Of a stretch of DNA of 64,000 bases, positions 18,582-27,100 are shown one piece after another; positions within the stretch are counted from its first letter, which is position 1, and each line of letters opens with the position of its first letter. The notes beneath the pieces were generated by a model. The model did not search any database and was not told the origin of the DNA. It saw only the letters and a list, made by a program, of their open reading frames with translations. This stretch comes from Reichenbachiella versicolor (GTDB lineage Bacteria; Bacteroidota; Bacteroidia; Cytophagales; Cyclobacteriaceae). The position numbers were made by a program, and so were the translations under genes. The stretch covers positions 248,001 through 312,000 of the forward strand of contig NZ_QFZQ01000002.1 in NCBI RefSeq assembly GCF_003171675.1, in the 5' to 3' direction.

Positions 18582-18810
18582 ACTCACCCATGTAATGGAT
18601 TCCGAGCGTTTTGAGGGGCTTTTTTAGGGATTATATCTCTTTTGCTTGAGAGAAGATCAGTACTGTATCATATATTCCTCACTGATCAACATGCTAAATT
18701 TAAATAGGCTCATTCTTTCTGATCCACGTCTATGCACATTACGATACCCCATTAAGGCTTCATGTTTCTTTCTAAAAGTAGAGAACCATGCAGAGCATGG
18801 CACCAACAGG
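18582..18810. repeat. Direct repeat D, copy 1 (about 229 bp)
   Basis: Nearly identical to 21419-21648. It follows immunity gene A as the other copy follows immunity gene B. It contains a CCATGC-AGA-GCATGG hairpin (18786-18800) just after the immunity stop, which on the minus strand is followed by T-rich sequence and could act as a terminator. No ORF is conserved between the copies. Confidence 0.9.
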
Positions 18811-18813
18811 TGG

Positions 18814-19155
18814 TCAATCTTCAAATACCCCTTTTTGTGGACGTAAAATTACTTTATCAACTGTAAATTCCCCTACAGCCGAAAATGGGACTCCAATCTT
18901 AATTTTACTTCCAACAGACATTTCTAACGCAACTTTTGTATTCCAAACTGCAATTACCGCATTAGAATAATGGCCTTTGTAAATTACTTTCTCTTCATTA
19001 TTTAGTTCTTGTATTCGTGCTGCAGTAAAATTAGAATCGTCAATCCAAACGCTAACTTTAGTCCCTTCTAATAAAAAACCAGTGAATCCAATTTTATCAT
19101 CAATTGATTCATAAAGACTTAAAATACCAGAAACTACTAATACATTACTTTCCAT
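18814..19155 (-). CDS. Putative immunity protein of Rhs cassette A
   Basis: The 113-residue soluble protein has no signal peptide or membrane segment and belongs to no family I recognise. The start at 19155 (MESNVLVVSG) was chosen because it lies one base after the stop of the toxin-tip frame (19157), the tight coupling usual for a toxin and its immunity gene. An alternative longer frame reaching 19212 would overlap the toxin tip. The role is inferred from position only. The lack of a signal suggests a cytoplasmic target for the matching toxin. Confidence 0.55.
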   Translation of the reverse strand: MESNVLVVSGILSLYESIDDKIGFTGFLLEGTKVSVWIDDSNFTAARIQELNNEEKVIYKGHYSNAVIAVWNTKVALEMSVGSKIKIGVPFSAVGEFTVDKVILRPQKGVFED

Positions 19156-19156
19156 A

Positions 19157-20185
19157 TTAATACACAGGATTAGGACCATAACCCACAGTCGTTTTTGCCT
19201 TATTAAAGGCATTCAAATTATGAGGATCTACTGTTACTGCAATGTTACCATCTAGTTCTCTATATTGAGCAAGACCATATGGACCAATAATCCTTTCTGA
19301 AACCAGAATTGATATAACATAAGGCTCTTTAAATGTACCATCAGACATCCATTTCTGTAAAGCGTTCACATCACGCCAAAACTGTTTTTGACCAAACATA
19401 CTATCTCCGCCAATACCAAAATTATATCCTTTACGAATAAAGCTACTTAACTCTGCCTCACTTACGTTCCGGAACAAATAGACTTTATCTTCCATTTTAT
19501 CTTGAACATCGTCAAGAACATGAGAAATAATTCCAATTCCAATCAGCTCCTCAATTCCAATAATCCATCTCAAGGCAGGGGCTAATAAGCCTACATTAGC
19601 CTCTTGAACATCAGCCCCCCGTTTGGAGGTATCTTTAACTAAATCATAACCAAGTACACGAGTATTTTTACCAACTCCTACTGAATAGGGTCTATATCTA
19701 TATGAACTACCTTGGCTCTTAGCTATCTTCTTAGCTCTTTCAAAATCAGAGACGATAAACCCCTGATGTGCTTGATATCCCTCAAAGCTCCATCTTTCCG
19801 CTAGGCTAGTCCCTCAACCATAATAGCCGCTTTCCACTCGATCTACGTAATCACCAAACCATTCCGTTCCATCTGGCAACTCACTTCCATCTTCTCCGGG
19901 TCTTTCTTCTTGTAGACCAGTTGGATCGATAAAAGTGATAGGGTTGTTAAATCCAAATCTATATGGAGTCCAATCCATAGCTAGAGCTGCCAATGGATCA
20001 GCATTGTGCCACCTGCCTATATCTGCTGAATACATCCTAACACCGAAGTCATACCAACTCGTTCGGTTATCGTATGGTTTGCCATTGAACAAACTCTCAT
20101 CTTGTCGCTCTCTACGATAATTGTTGAATGTCAATCCAAAAGAAGAAAAAGAATTACTTCTCACTACTATAAGCGACTTCGTCAA
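19157..20185 (-). pseudogene. Displaced Rhs C-terminal cassette A: Rhs core plus toxin tip, broken by one in-frame TGA
   Basis: A single reading frame of 343 codons is interrupted only by TGA at 19816-19814, where cassette B has TGG (Trp). The first 105 codons hold the Rhs-associated core: FGLTFNNYRRE, YDFGVRMYSADIGRWHNADP, FGFNNPITFIDPTGL. The tip after the shared linker (from about 19632) differs from cassette B. It has KVYLFRNVSEAEL and FGIGGDSMFGQKQFW, faintly like an ADP-ribosyltransferase-type toxin; I am not sure of that. There is no ATG; the first usable start is TTG at 20185, right after a terminator-like hairpin. The gene is probably silent. Confidence 0.75.
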
Positions 20186-20310
20186 GACTTCTAAAATATC
20201 ACTAATGTAAAAGCCCCTGACAATTCAAAGGCTCTAAATATCTTCACTGCAATCAACTCCGTGTCTGAGACACTACTACTCATTGGCAGTTTCAAGGAAC
20301 AGTTTTAAAA
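19633..20310. repeat. Rhs core direct repeat, copy 1 (678 bp)
   Basis: Matches 22995-23672 over the same length without indels, with scattered substitutions including the one that creates the TGA at 19814-19816. The repeat spans the upstream terminator-like segment, the Rhs core and the linker. Homology stops sharply at the toxin tip and at the end of the upstream segment. Confidence 0.9.
20212..20233 (-). terminator. Terminator-like hairpin just upstream of Rhs core A
   Basis: On the minus strand AGCC and GGCT arms with inner TGA/TCA pairs enclose a 4-nt loop and are followed by a short T run. A better-paired version lies at 20772-20793 and an identical one at 23571-23592. It would stop transcription from upstream genes before the truncated Rhs frame. 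Confidence 0.5.
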
Positions 20311-20364
20311 TAACTTGAAACCTGCAGCTAAAATATCGGATAGCAGCACTATCAAGAGAGACAA

Positions 20365-20757
20365 TTAATTCCAAAATGGTGCATTGATTATAAAAAAGAC
20401 TGCCAGTCCAAAATATAACATCCAAGGCTTTATTGAATCGTACTTTTTCTGAGTAATCATAGGTTCAATCCTTGAAGAAAAATACTGTTTTCTACAATAG
20501 GTAAAATAGTTTAAAACGTTTAAACAAAAAATCGCCCCACAAACCAATATTACCTTAAGAAAAATACTACTTGATATATAGTCTTGTAGATATACATTGA
20601 TAAGCATCGAAAACCTACCAATAGTCACAAAGGTGAAAATCAACACTACAACTTGATATATAGACAAATCAATCGAGGAAAGTAAAACAAGTAAATCCTT
20701 ATCCTTTTCCAATTTTTTTCTATAAAACACACAAAACAATATATCAAATATTTTCAT
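20365..20757 (-). CDS. Small four-helix membrane protein, possible orphan immunity protein
   Basis: The 130-residue protein starts MKIFDILFCVFYRKK, then has two hydrophobic helices (about 34-50 and 68-85), a charged stretch and a last helix (about 113-127); a fourth segment is near the N-terminus. No family is recognised. It shares size and layout with the proteins at 20922-21326 and 23683-24075 but little sequence. It starts 12 bp after a degenerate copy of the pre-Rhs segment (20770-20884), with no Rhs core or toxin tip between. That fits an immunity gene left behind after its toxin was deleted. Confidence 0.5.
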   Translation of the reverse strand: MKIFDILFCVFYRKKLEKDKDLLVLLSSIDLSIYQVVVLIFTFVTIGRFSMLINVYLQDYISSSIFLKVILVCGAIFCLNVLNYFTYCRKQYFSSRIEPMITQKKYDSIKPWMLYFGLAVFFIINAPFWN

Positions 20758-20769
20758 AAAGGTATTCTA

Positions 20770-20884
20770 TGTAAAAAGCCACTGACACTTCAGAGGCACT
20801 AAATATCCTTCACTGTAATCAACACCCTGTCAGAAACACTACTGATTCATCTCCTGTTTCAAGACACAGTCTTAAAACAACGGG
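20770..20884. repeat. Degenerate copy of the pre-Rhs segment (terminator-like)
   Basis: About 115 bp resemble 20206-20310 and 23569-23678 with many substitutions. They include a GCC-A-CTGA / TCAG-A-GGC hairpin with a T run on the minus strand. It lies between two small membrane-protein genes, so the segment seems to mark the 3' end of each immunity gene. Confidence 0.65.
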
Positions 20885-20921
20885 TTTCCAGCACCTGCTC
20901 TCAAATAGCAAGTATCATTCC

Positions 20922-21326
20922 CTAAATCAATTTAACTCGTATCGGAGCCAAAATAAATATCAAAACAATAGATGTTAACGCATAAATCAAAGTCATCCGT
21001 GCCCCCCGTTTACGCTCCTCTATTGGCCGCTTTGAAAATTCCTTTACTAGCTTTTTATCTCTTCCTTGATTCGAAAAATAAAAATAATTCACCCCCATAA
21101 ATATAATTGCTAATATTACTAAACAGGCCGTCATATTCTTACTTGTTAAAAACTCAGTCAAAACACGTAAGCCTACTAAATCAAGAACAATAAAAAAACA
21201 AAAGACATTTGCAATCTGTAGAAAAGCCAATGTAGGAATAACAGAGCTCAACGGAACTGATGTCTCACCAGATTGAATAGCTAACTTGTACAAGTGATAG
21301 AATACTTTATGATAATAACTTTTCAT
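20922..21326 (-). CDS. Small four-helix membrane protein overlapping a toxin tail, likely immunity protein
   Basis: The 134-residue protein has hydrophobic helices at about 26-48, 60-80, 88-104 and 115-130 with a basic loop (SKRPIEERKRGAR). Its ATG overlaps, by ATGA, the stop of a 30-codon frame that looks like the end of an Rhs toxin tip. This layout is classic for a toxin-immunity pair. No family is recognised. The toxin part upstream is missing, replaced by direct repeat D copy 2. Confidence 0.55.
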   Translation of the reverse strand: MKSYYHKVFYHLYKLAIQSGETSVPLSSVIPTLAFLQIANVFCFFIVLDLVGLRVLTEFLTSKNMTACLVILAIIFMGVNYFYFSNQGRDKKLVKEFSKRPIEERKRGARMTLIYALTSIVLIFILAPIRVKLI

Positions 21327-21415
21327 TTCTTCTTTACTTTCTCTGACTTAGACTTAACCTCATTTTCGTACTCATCGTCCTCAATTTCAAGAACACTCTT
21401 ATTATGAACAAGAGT
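21323..21415 (-). pseudogene. Remnant 3' tail of an Rhs toxin tip
   Basis: A 30-residue in-frame tail rich in charged residues (ends KSKSEKVKKK) stops with TGA inside the ATGA that starts the downstream membrane-protein gene. Upstream, the frame runs straight into direct repeat D at 21419, so the rest of the toxin gene is gone. The call as a toxin tail is inferred from the overlap and the cassette context. Confidence 0.45.
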
Positions 21416-21418
21416 CCT

Positions 21419-21648
21419 ACTCACCCATATAATGGATTCCGAGCGTTTTGAGAGGCTTTTTTAGGGATTATATCTCTTTTGCTTAAGGGAAGATCAGTAC
21501 TGTATCATATATTCCACACTGATCAACATGCTAAAATTAAATAGGCTCATTCTTTCTGATCCACGTCTATGCACATTAGAATCCCCCCTTTAAGGCTTCA
21601 TGTTTCTTTCTAAAAGCAGAGAACCATGCAGAGCATGGCACCAACAGG
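21419..21648. repeat. Direct repeat D, copy 2 (about 230 bp)
   Basis: Partner of 18582-18810. It follows immunity gene B (ending 21657) and abuts the truncated toxin tail at 21415. The breakpoint near the word AGTCC-ACTCACCCAT is the same in both copies. The CCATGC-AGA-GCATGG hairpin (21624-21638) is conserved. Confidence 0.9.
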
Positions 21649-21656
21649 GAAAGCAC

Positions 21657-22484
21657 TTAGTCGATAGAAAACTCAAATGCATACTCATTTTTAATTGATT
21701 GTCTACCATCTTCTAATACAATCTCATAAAGAACCCCAGAAATCTTACTTACTATCTGACTATTATCGACTGATACTTGATGATTTCCTATAGAAGAACC
21801 TAATACATCCAATGTATCCTTAAGCCTCATCCTTTCATCTAAAGCCCCTAAAATCACTCCGATCGCCGAATCCTCGTAAAAAGAATCTGTAAGTCGAATA
21901 ATATGATTATCATCAAATTCAATATTCATATAAGGCTTAAACAAGCCTCCATCTTTAGTATAATCAGCACTATAAACTAATTCTCCTGAATTATATATCC
22001 TAGTCCCACTTATAGTACCGTCTGGATAATAAACCCAAACCTTGCCACTTCTTTTGCCCTCTTCAAAACTTGCTCGAACGTTCAGTGAGCTATCTGGGTA
22101 GTATTTGAAGTAATCACCATTTTCTTTACCATTTTCAAATGTAATTGTCTCTTTCAGGTTTCCTAGACTATCAAAATAAGTAAATATTCCTTGAGCAACA
22201 CCGTTAACAGAATTCTCTTTTGCTTTTACCACACCGTTCTCATAATAAGAAATTATTTCTCCATGTTTTACACCTTTACTCCAATGACTTTTTAACTGGA
22301 TTTGACCATTTTCGTAATACTGCGATAGTTCTCCGTTTCTTTTACCCTCCTGAACAGGCACTTCAAACATAAGATTACCACTTTCAAAATATACCCTTTC
22401 GTATTCATGAGAACATGAAAAAAGCGAAAAAAACAGTATTAAAACTAATATTTTCTTACTTGATAGGGAAAAATTTTTTCTCAT
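21657..22484 (-). CDS. MORN-like repeat (YwqK-type) lipoprotein, putative immunity protein of Rhs cassette B
   Basis: With the start at 22484 (MRKNFSLSS) the 275-residue protein has a lipoprotein signal (SLFSC lipobox). About six MORN-like repeats follow in residues 30-180, of the form YYENGxxxxxxxxxxGxxxGxxxxY. The last 90 residues are unrelated to them. This matches the YwqK antitoxin-type family seen beside polymorphic toxins. It overlaps the end of the toxin-tip gene by 28 bp, so it is translationally coupled. The lipoprotein signal suggests protection in the periplasm or at the outer membrane. Upstream Met residues exist in frame but lie inside the toxin gene. Confidence 0.65.
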   Translation of the reverse strand: MRKNFSLSSKKILVLILFFSLFSCSHEYERVYFESGNLMFEVPVQEGKRNGELSQYYENGQIQLKSHWSKGVKHGEIISYYENGVVKAKENSVNGVAQGIFTYFDSLGNLKETITFENGKENGDYFKYYPDSSLNVRASFEEGKRSGKVWVYYPDGTISGTRIYNSGELVYSADYTKDGGLFKPYMNIEFDDNHIIRLTDSFYEDSAIGVILGALDERMRLKDTLDVLGSSIGNHQVSVDNSQIVSKISGVLYEIVLEDGRQSIKNEYAFEFSID

Positions 22485-23547
22485 CATAATCATAATAAAA
22501 AGTATCAGTGTTTGGATAATGTAAATCAAGCATATACCGAATGCCATCGGCCCCATTCCAAAGCTTAGATCCATTTGTATAAAGTGTATCTCCAGGAGTA
22601 GGAGGTACTGGTGTCAGAATCGATTCAGCAGCCTTTACTGAAGGCCCTGCCATATCATATACAACCTTAAGCCATCCCCAACCTCTCACTCCTCCATTGT
22701 TATTCAGAGGCTTTTGTCTAGTAGTTGCATTAGACTGATTTCTAAATTTATTGTATGTTGGTTTTGCACCTGTAGTTGGCACTCCCAAATCACCTACTTC
22801 ATATTCAAATACTTTCATCCCTTTTTTCCATGCATGACCAAATGACTCCATTGCATCACCCCACCCAAAAGTATAAACCTGATCATATACGGTTATAAAC
22901 TCATTGAAACCAGCTTGAAAAGCAAGCCAAGCCTTCCCTATAGCTAGATTAGCATCTGAGCTGTACCATGACCAGCCACTCCCAGCTGATGGAACTTTAA
23001 CTAAATCATAACCAAGTATACGAGTATCTTTACCAACTCCTACTGAATAGGATCTATATCTATATGAGCTGCGTTGACTCTGAGCTATCTTCTTAGCTCT
23101 TTCAAAATCAGAGACTATAAATCCTTGATGTGCTTGATATCCCTCAAAGCTCCATCTTTCCGCTAGGCTAGTCCCCCAACCATAATAGCCGCTTTCCACT
23201 CGATCTACGTAATCACCAAACCATTCCGTTCCATCTGGCATCTCACTTCCATCCTCTCCAGGTCTTTCTTCTTGTAGACCAGTTGGATCGATAAAAGTGA
23301 TAGGGTTGTTAAATCCAAATCTATATGGAGTCCAATTCATCGCTAAAGCAGCCAATGGATCAGCATTGTGCCACCTGTCTATATCTGCAGAATACATCCT
23401 AGCACCGAAGTCATACCAACTTGTTCTGTTATCGTATGATTTGCCATTGAACAAACTCTCATCTTGTCGCTCTCTGCGATAATTGTTGAATGTCAATCCA
23501 AAAGAAGAAAAAGAATTACTTCTCACTACTGTAAGCGACTTCGTCAA
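22456..23547 (-). CDS. Displaced Rhs C-terminal cassette B: Rhs core plus toxin tip
   Basis: The 363-residue frame has the Rhs-associated core in residues 1-70 (FGLTFNNYRRE, YDFGARMYSADIDRWHNADP, FGFNNPITFIDPTGL). A shared linker runs to about residue 185 (ending GYDLVKVPSA), and a unique tip of about 180 residues follows with no family I recognise. All upstream Rhs/YD repeats are missing. The only start is TTG at 23547, with an in-frame stop 14 codons further upstream and a terminator-like hairpin just before it. Most likely it is a silent donor cassette that could replace the tip of a full-length Rhs gene elsewhere. It could also be weakly expressed from TTG. Confidence 0.75.
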   Translation of the reverse strand: MTKSLTVVRSNSFSSFGLTFNNYRRERQDESLFNGKSYDNRTSWYDFGARMYSADIDRWHNADPLAALAMNWTPYRFGFNNPITFIDPTGLQEERPGEDGSEMPDGTEWFGDYVDRVESGYYGWGTSLAERWSFEGYQAHQGFIVSDFERAKKIAQSQRSSYRYRSYSVGVGKDTRILGYDLVKVPSAGSGWSWYSSDANLAIGKAWLAFQAGFNEFITVYDQVYTFGWGDAMESFGHAWKKGMKVFEYEVGDLGVPTTGAKPTYNKFRNQSNATTRQKPLNNNGGVRGWGWLKVVYDMAGPSVKAAESILTPVPPTPGDTLYTNGSKLWNGADGIRYMLDLHYPNTDTFYYDYDEKKFFPIK

Positions 23548-23672
23548 GACTTCTAAAATATCACTAATGTAAAAGCCCCTGACAATTCAAAGGCTCTAAA
23601 TATCTTCACTGCAATCAACTCCGTGTCTGAGACACTACTACTCATTGGCAGTTTCAAGGAACAGTTTTAAAA
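22995..23672. repeat. Rhs core direct repeat, copy 2 (678 bp)
   Basis: Partner of 19633-20310, same length, no indels. It begins with the terminator-like segment (23569-23672), continues through the core and linker, and ends where the toxin tips diverge. Confidence 0.9.
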
Positions 23673-23682
23673 ACAACGGGTG

Positions 23683-24075
23683 TTATATATTCTTAAAGTA
23701 ACCTAAACTGGCAAAAAAGATTATCATCAGCCCGAAATTAATGCTTGTAACAACCCATATACCTTTTTCTGTCTCTGGAGTTTTTTCAGATTCAATATCA
23801 ATAAGACTATTTATTTCGCTCTTCTTTATTTGATAAAACAAGAATTGGAATACTGATGATATACCTATTGCATAACCCAAATTTGTAAGTGTATTAATTA
23901 CATAATTTTCTGAATCATAAACCCAAAACACTAAAATCATTAAATCAGCGATTCCGAAAGATAATATCCACCAAAGAGCTGCATAGGTCATAGCTAATTG
24001 ACCACTGTTCCGATGTGCTTTATTAACTAAATATTGATACCTAAAGAAATCAAAATAGACATCGAATAATTTCAT
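23683..24075 (-). CDS. Small four-helix membrane protein, possible orphan immunity protein
   Basis: The 130-residue protein starts MKLFDVYFDFFRYQYL, similar in style to MKIFDILFCVFYRKK of the gene at 20365. Hydrophobic segments are at about 28-50, 64-82 and 108-125. No family is recognised. It sits 68 bp downstream of the ccsBA stop and 10 bp upstream of the pre-Rhs terminator-like segment, so it forms the right end of the island. The immunity role is inferred from this repeated layout and is uncertain. Confidence 0.5.
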   Translation of the reverse strand: MKLFDVYFDFFRYQYLVNKAHRNSGQLAMTYAALWWILSFGIADLMILVFWVYDSENYVINTLTNLGYAIGISSVFQFLFYQIKKSEINSLIDIESEKTPETEKGIWVVTSINFGLMIIFFASLGYFKNI

Positions 24076-24143
24076 AGTTCATCTTTTTAACAAGGGTTGT
24101 ATTTACTGACTAAATCTAACCCAACACTTTAGTAATTAAACAA

Positions 24144-27100
24144 TCAAACTTTAGCATACTTTTTCTGAGCAAAATATGCTCCCACAGCTATTGCTATTAA
24201 GATGGCACTGACCCAATAAACAAATGAAGGAATCGGTACAGGATCACCTTTGGCATAACTATGAAGACCTGAAAGATAATAGTTCACTCCATATGAAGTC
24301 ATCAGAATAGAGTAGAAAGCAAATAAACTAGCAGTGTTGAAAATGTACTTTGTTCCTAAAGAAGGGACAAGTCTCAAATGAACTACAATTGCATAAACAA
24401 TAACAGATATCAATGCCCAGGTTTCTTTTGGATCCCAACCCCAATACCTTCCCCAAGACTCGTTGGCCCATACACCTCCTAAAAATGTGCCTATGGTCAG
24501 CATAAATAAGCCTATTGTCATAGAAAGCTCATTAATATAAGTCATCTCCTCTATTGGGATTTTGACCTTCTTTTGATCGGGGAGCATCATAAAAATCAGT
24601 ACCAATAGCCCTAGTAAAGCAGACAATGCTAGTGGAGCATAGCTACCAACGATTATGGCTACATGAATCTTCAACCAATAAGATTTCAGCACTGGGACTA
24701 AGTTGGTAATCTCAGGATTTAACCAATCTAAAAATGAGACAAACAGTAATGTACCTGTGAACAAACATGCTAATGGCAATACAAAATCACTCTTCTTTAA
24801 AAATACAAACCCAAATAGCATCAAGAACCAAGAAACAAGAATAATCATCTCATAGCCATTACTCCATGGTGGGTAATCTCCTGCATACCACCTCAATATA
24901 ATATTGAAGGTTTGTGCTAAAAATGCCAACGATATAGCTCCTACTAATACCCAGAGTGAAACTTTAATAAACTTACTTTTATTATAAAAGACCTTCAGGA
25001 TAGAAAGCACTAAAGCTACTAACCCAAGCATCCAATAAATAGGAAATAGCTTGGTAAAGAGGTTTAATTCATTGTAGAGTAACTCCCCTTTTCTTCTTCC
25101 CTCTGAAGGACTAACCTCTTTCCCTAGTACATCTTGATAGGTAGCGATGTATCCAAGATTTTGATCCGCTTGTTCCCAATCTTCATCAGAACCTGATTTT
25201 TGTGCCATCCAGACGCTTCTGTAGTATATAGGAATAATGCTTGCGACAAAAAGTGAGTCCTCTGATTCAAAACCTGCATTAGCTATCCTATAGTCAAACC
25301 ACTGGTTACCGGGATCGTTTTTCTTAGGGAACACCTTCAAATAATATCCGTCAAGTGCCTGATAGAGAATATTAAAACGCTCATCTACTTTAATAATTTC
25401 TTTATCCAACTCATTCCTTTCGGCTGGTTTCTTTCTATTTGATTGCTCAGCCCATTCATAGAGCAAGTAATTTCCTTTTTGATCTATTAGATCTGAAAAA
25501 GCTAAGTAATCTCTGTTGGGCTTTTCTAGCAAATCAAGAATAGGTTCTCCTTTATGCTGATCCACCTTAATCATGGGGACATCTCTCCAATAAATAGGAT
25601 CTATTGATAAGGATAAAAACAATTGATCTCCATTAAGTTTTTCTCCTGTAATGGTTTTGGTCTTAAGAGCAGTACTTCTCATTAACTTTCTAGTCAACTC
25701 AGAGGTTAGAGTGTTCAAGGGTTTAATACGACCATCCATGTCTTGAACTAGCAACTGACCAAATTTTTTAGCATGGTCTACTGATATAATATGCATGGAA
25801 TCAATAACAAACGTACTCTCTGCTCTAGCGCCTATTGAGAATATCATCAACAAGAGAATAGAGGCTAGCTTCTTAGCTTGAAGCTTATTTAACCTATCCA
25901 ACACCGTCCTAAACCTTGAGTGTTTTGCAAAAAGTGTCCAAAACATCCCCAAAAACAACAATGTGTAGCCCAGATATGTGATATTGGTACCTATTCCATC
26001 TCTATTTACAGAAAGGATAGTTCCCTTTTCGTCAGTATCATAGCTTGCTTGAAAAAATCTATAACCGTCATGATCCAAAACATTATTCATGAATATTCTG
26101 TAATCAAATGGTTCTCCTGATTCTGGGTTGACAGTGACCTCACTTGCATAAGAAGACGGGCTTGTAGACCCAGGGTACCTTTCCAATTGAAAATCTCTCA
26201 AATAGATCGAAAATGGTAAGTCAATAAGTTTTGGTCCATAATTTAATTTGATCATTTGACCACCCGCGTTGACCATTTTTGGCTCTGTATATACTCCATC
26301 AATAGAAGCAAATATTACTTCATGAGAATTTTCACCATCTGATACTTCGACAAACAATAAATCAGCTGCCTGACTAGCCATGTCTTTGTCTGGCGCAGGT
26401 ACAAAGTCGACTCTTTTACCTTTGTGATATTGGGAAAACACGAAAGCCATTCCAGATTTCTGATACAAAGTACGGAACATCAACTTTTCTAATTTACTAG
26501 GCTCTACTATTCCTGTTCTTTGAGTAGCCATCTGAAAAAATGATAAGCTATCAGGAGTTTCTATCAATAGCGTATCTCCAGAAGTTTGAATATTAATCCC
26601 TCCTTCTACAGGTGCATTGAATGTAATAGTACCGTTTCCTAATCGGATTGACTTACCTGACTCTAGATATAAGTCATTTCTCATTCCTTGATCAGTAACT
26701 ACCACTTCCAACACTTCATTAGTCGAGTCTCCCTTAACTAAAGCCTCTACCGCATCTGGAACAAACCTTGTTGTCTTGACGGTAAATCCAGCCTCATCCA
26801 GTTGAAGTTTAGGTTGTACAGCCGTAGAAGCTTTTACACGCTGTTGCCACCGCTCTTTCTGTCCTTCTTGCTCATAATCTACGGTCAAGTATCGATACAT
26901 AGAAATGATCGTATTTGAACTTGAATTTTCCCTGATTCTCATCGAACCTTCATAGCTTATATATCTAGTCACAAAAGCTCCAGCTAAAATCACTATAAAG
27001 GCCAAGTGAAATACTAACAGTGACCATTTCTCTTTTCTAAAAAGCTTATATCTTCTAATGTTTGCTATAAAATTGATCATTAAAAGCCATTGAATTATTT

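Larger units (their letters stand above)
18157..18813. other. Gene-poor stretch at the left edge of the Rhs island
   Basis: No gene is supported here. The stretch holds a nested inverted repeat (18227-18306), a 42-bp-period tandem repeat (18414-18581) and one copy of a direct repeat (18582-18810). A 69-residue minus frame across the tandem repeat is open only because the repeat period is a multiple of three. It is open on the plus strand for much of the same stretch, so it is not called as a gene. Confidence 0.6.

Noticed and set aside
18382-18591. 69-residue minus-strand ORF
   Set aside because: It covers the 42-bp tandem repeat, whose period keeps frames open on both strands. It has no plausible fold or start context.
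18414-18600. CRISPR array
   Set aside because: The units have no constant 25-35-bp repeat with unrelated spacers, and no cas genes are present.
22485-22574. Longer start for the MORN lipoprotein
   Set aside because: These codons lie inside the toxin-tip gene, and the lipoprotein signal starts at 22484.
18157-24143. Prophage or transposon
   Set aside because: No integrase, transposase or terminal inverted repeats were found. The repeats are explained by Rhs cassette duplication.
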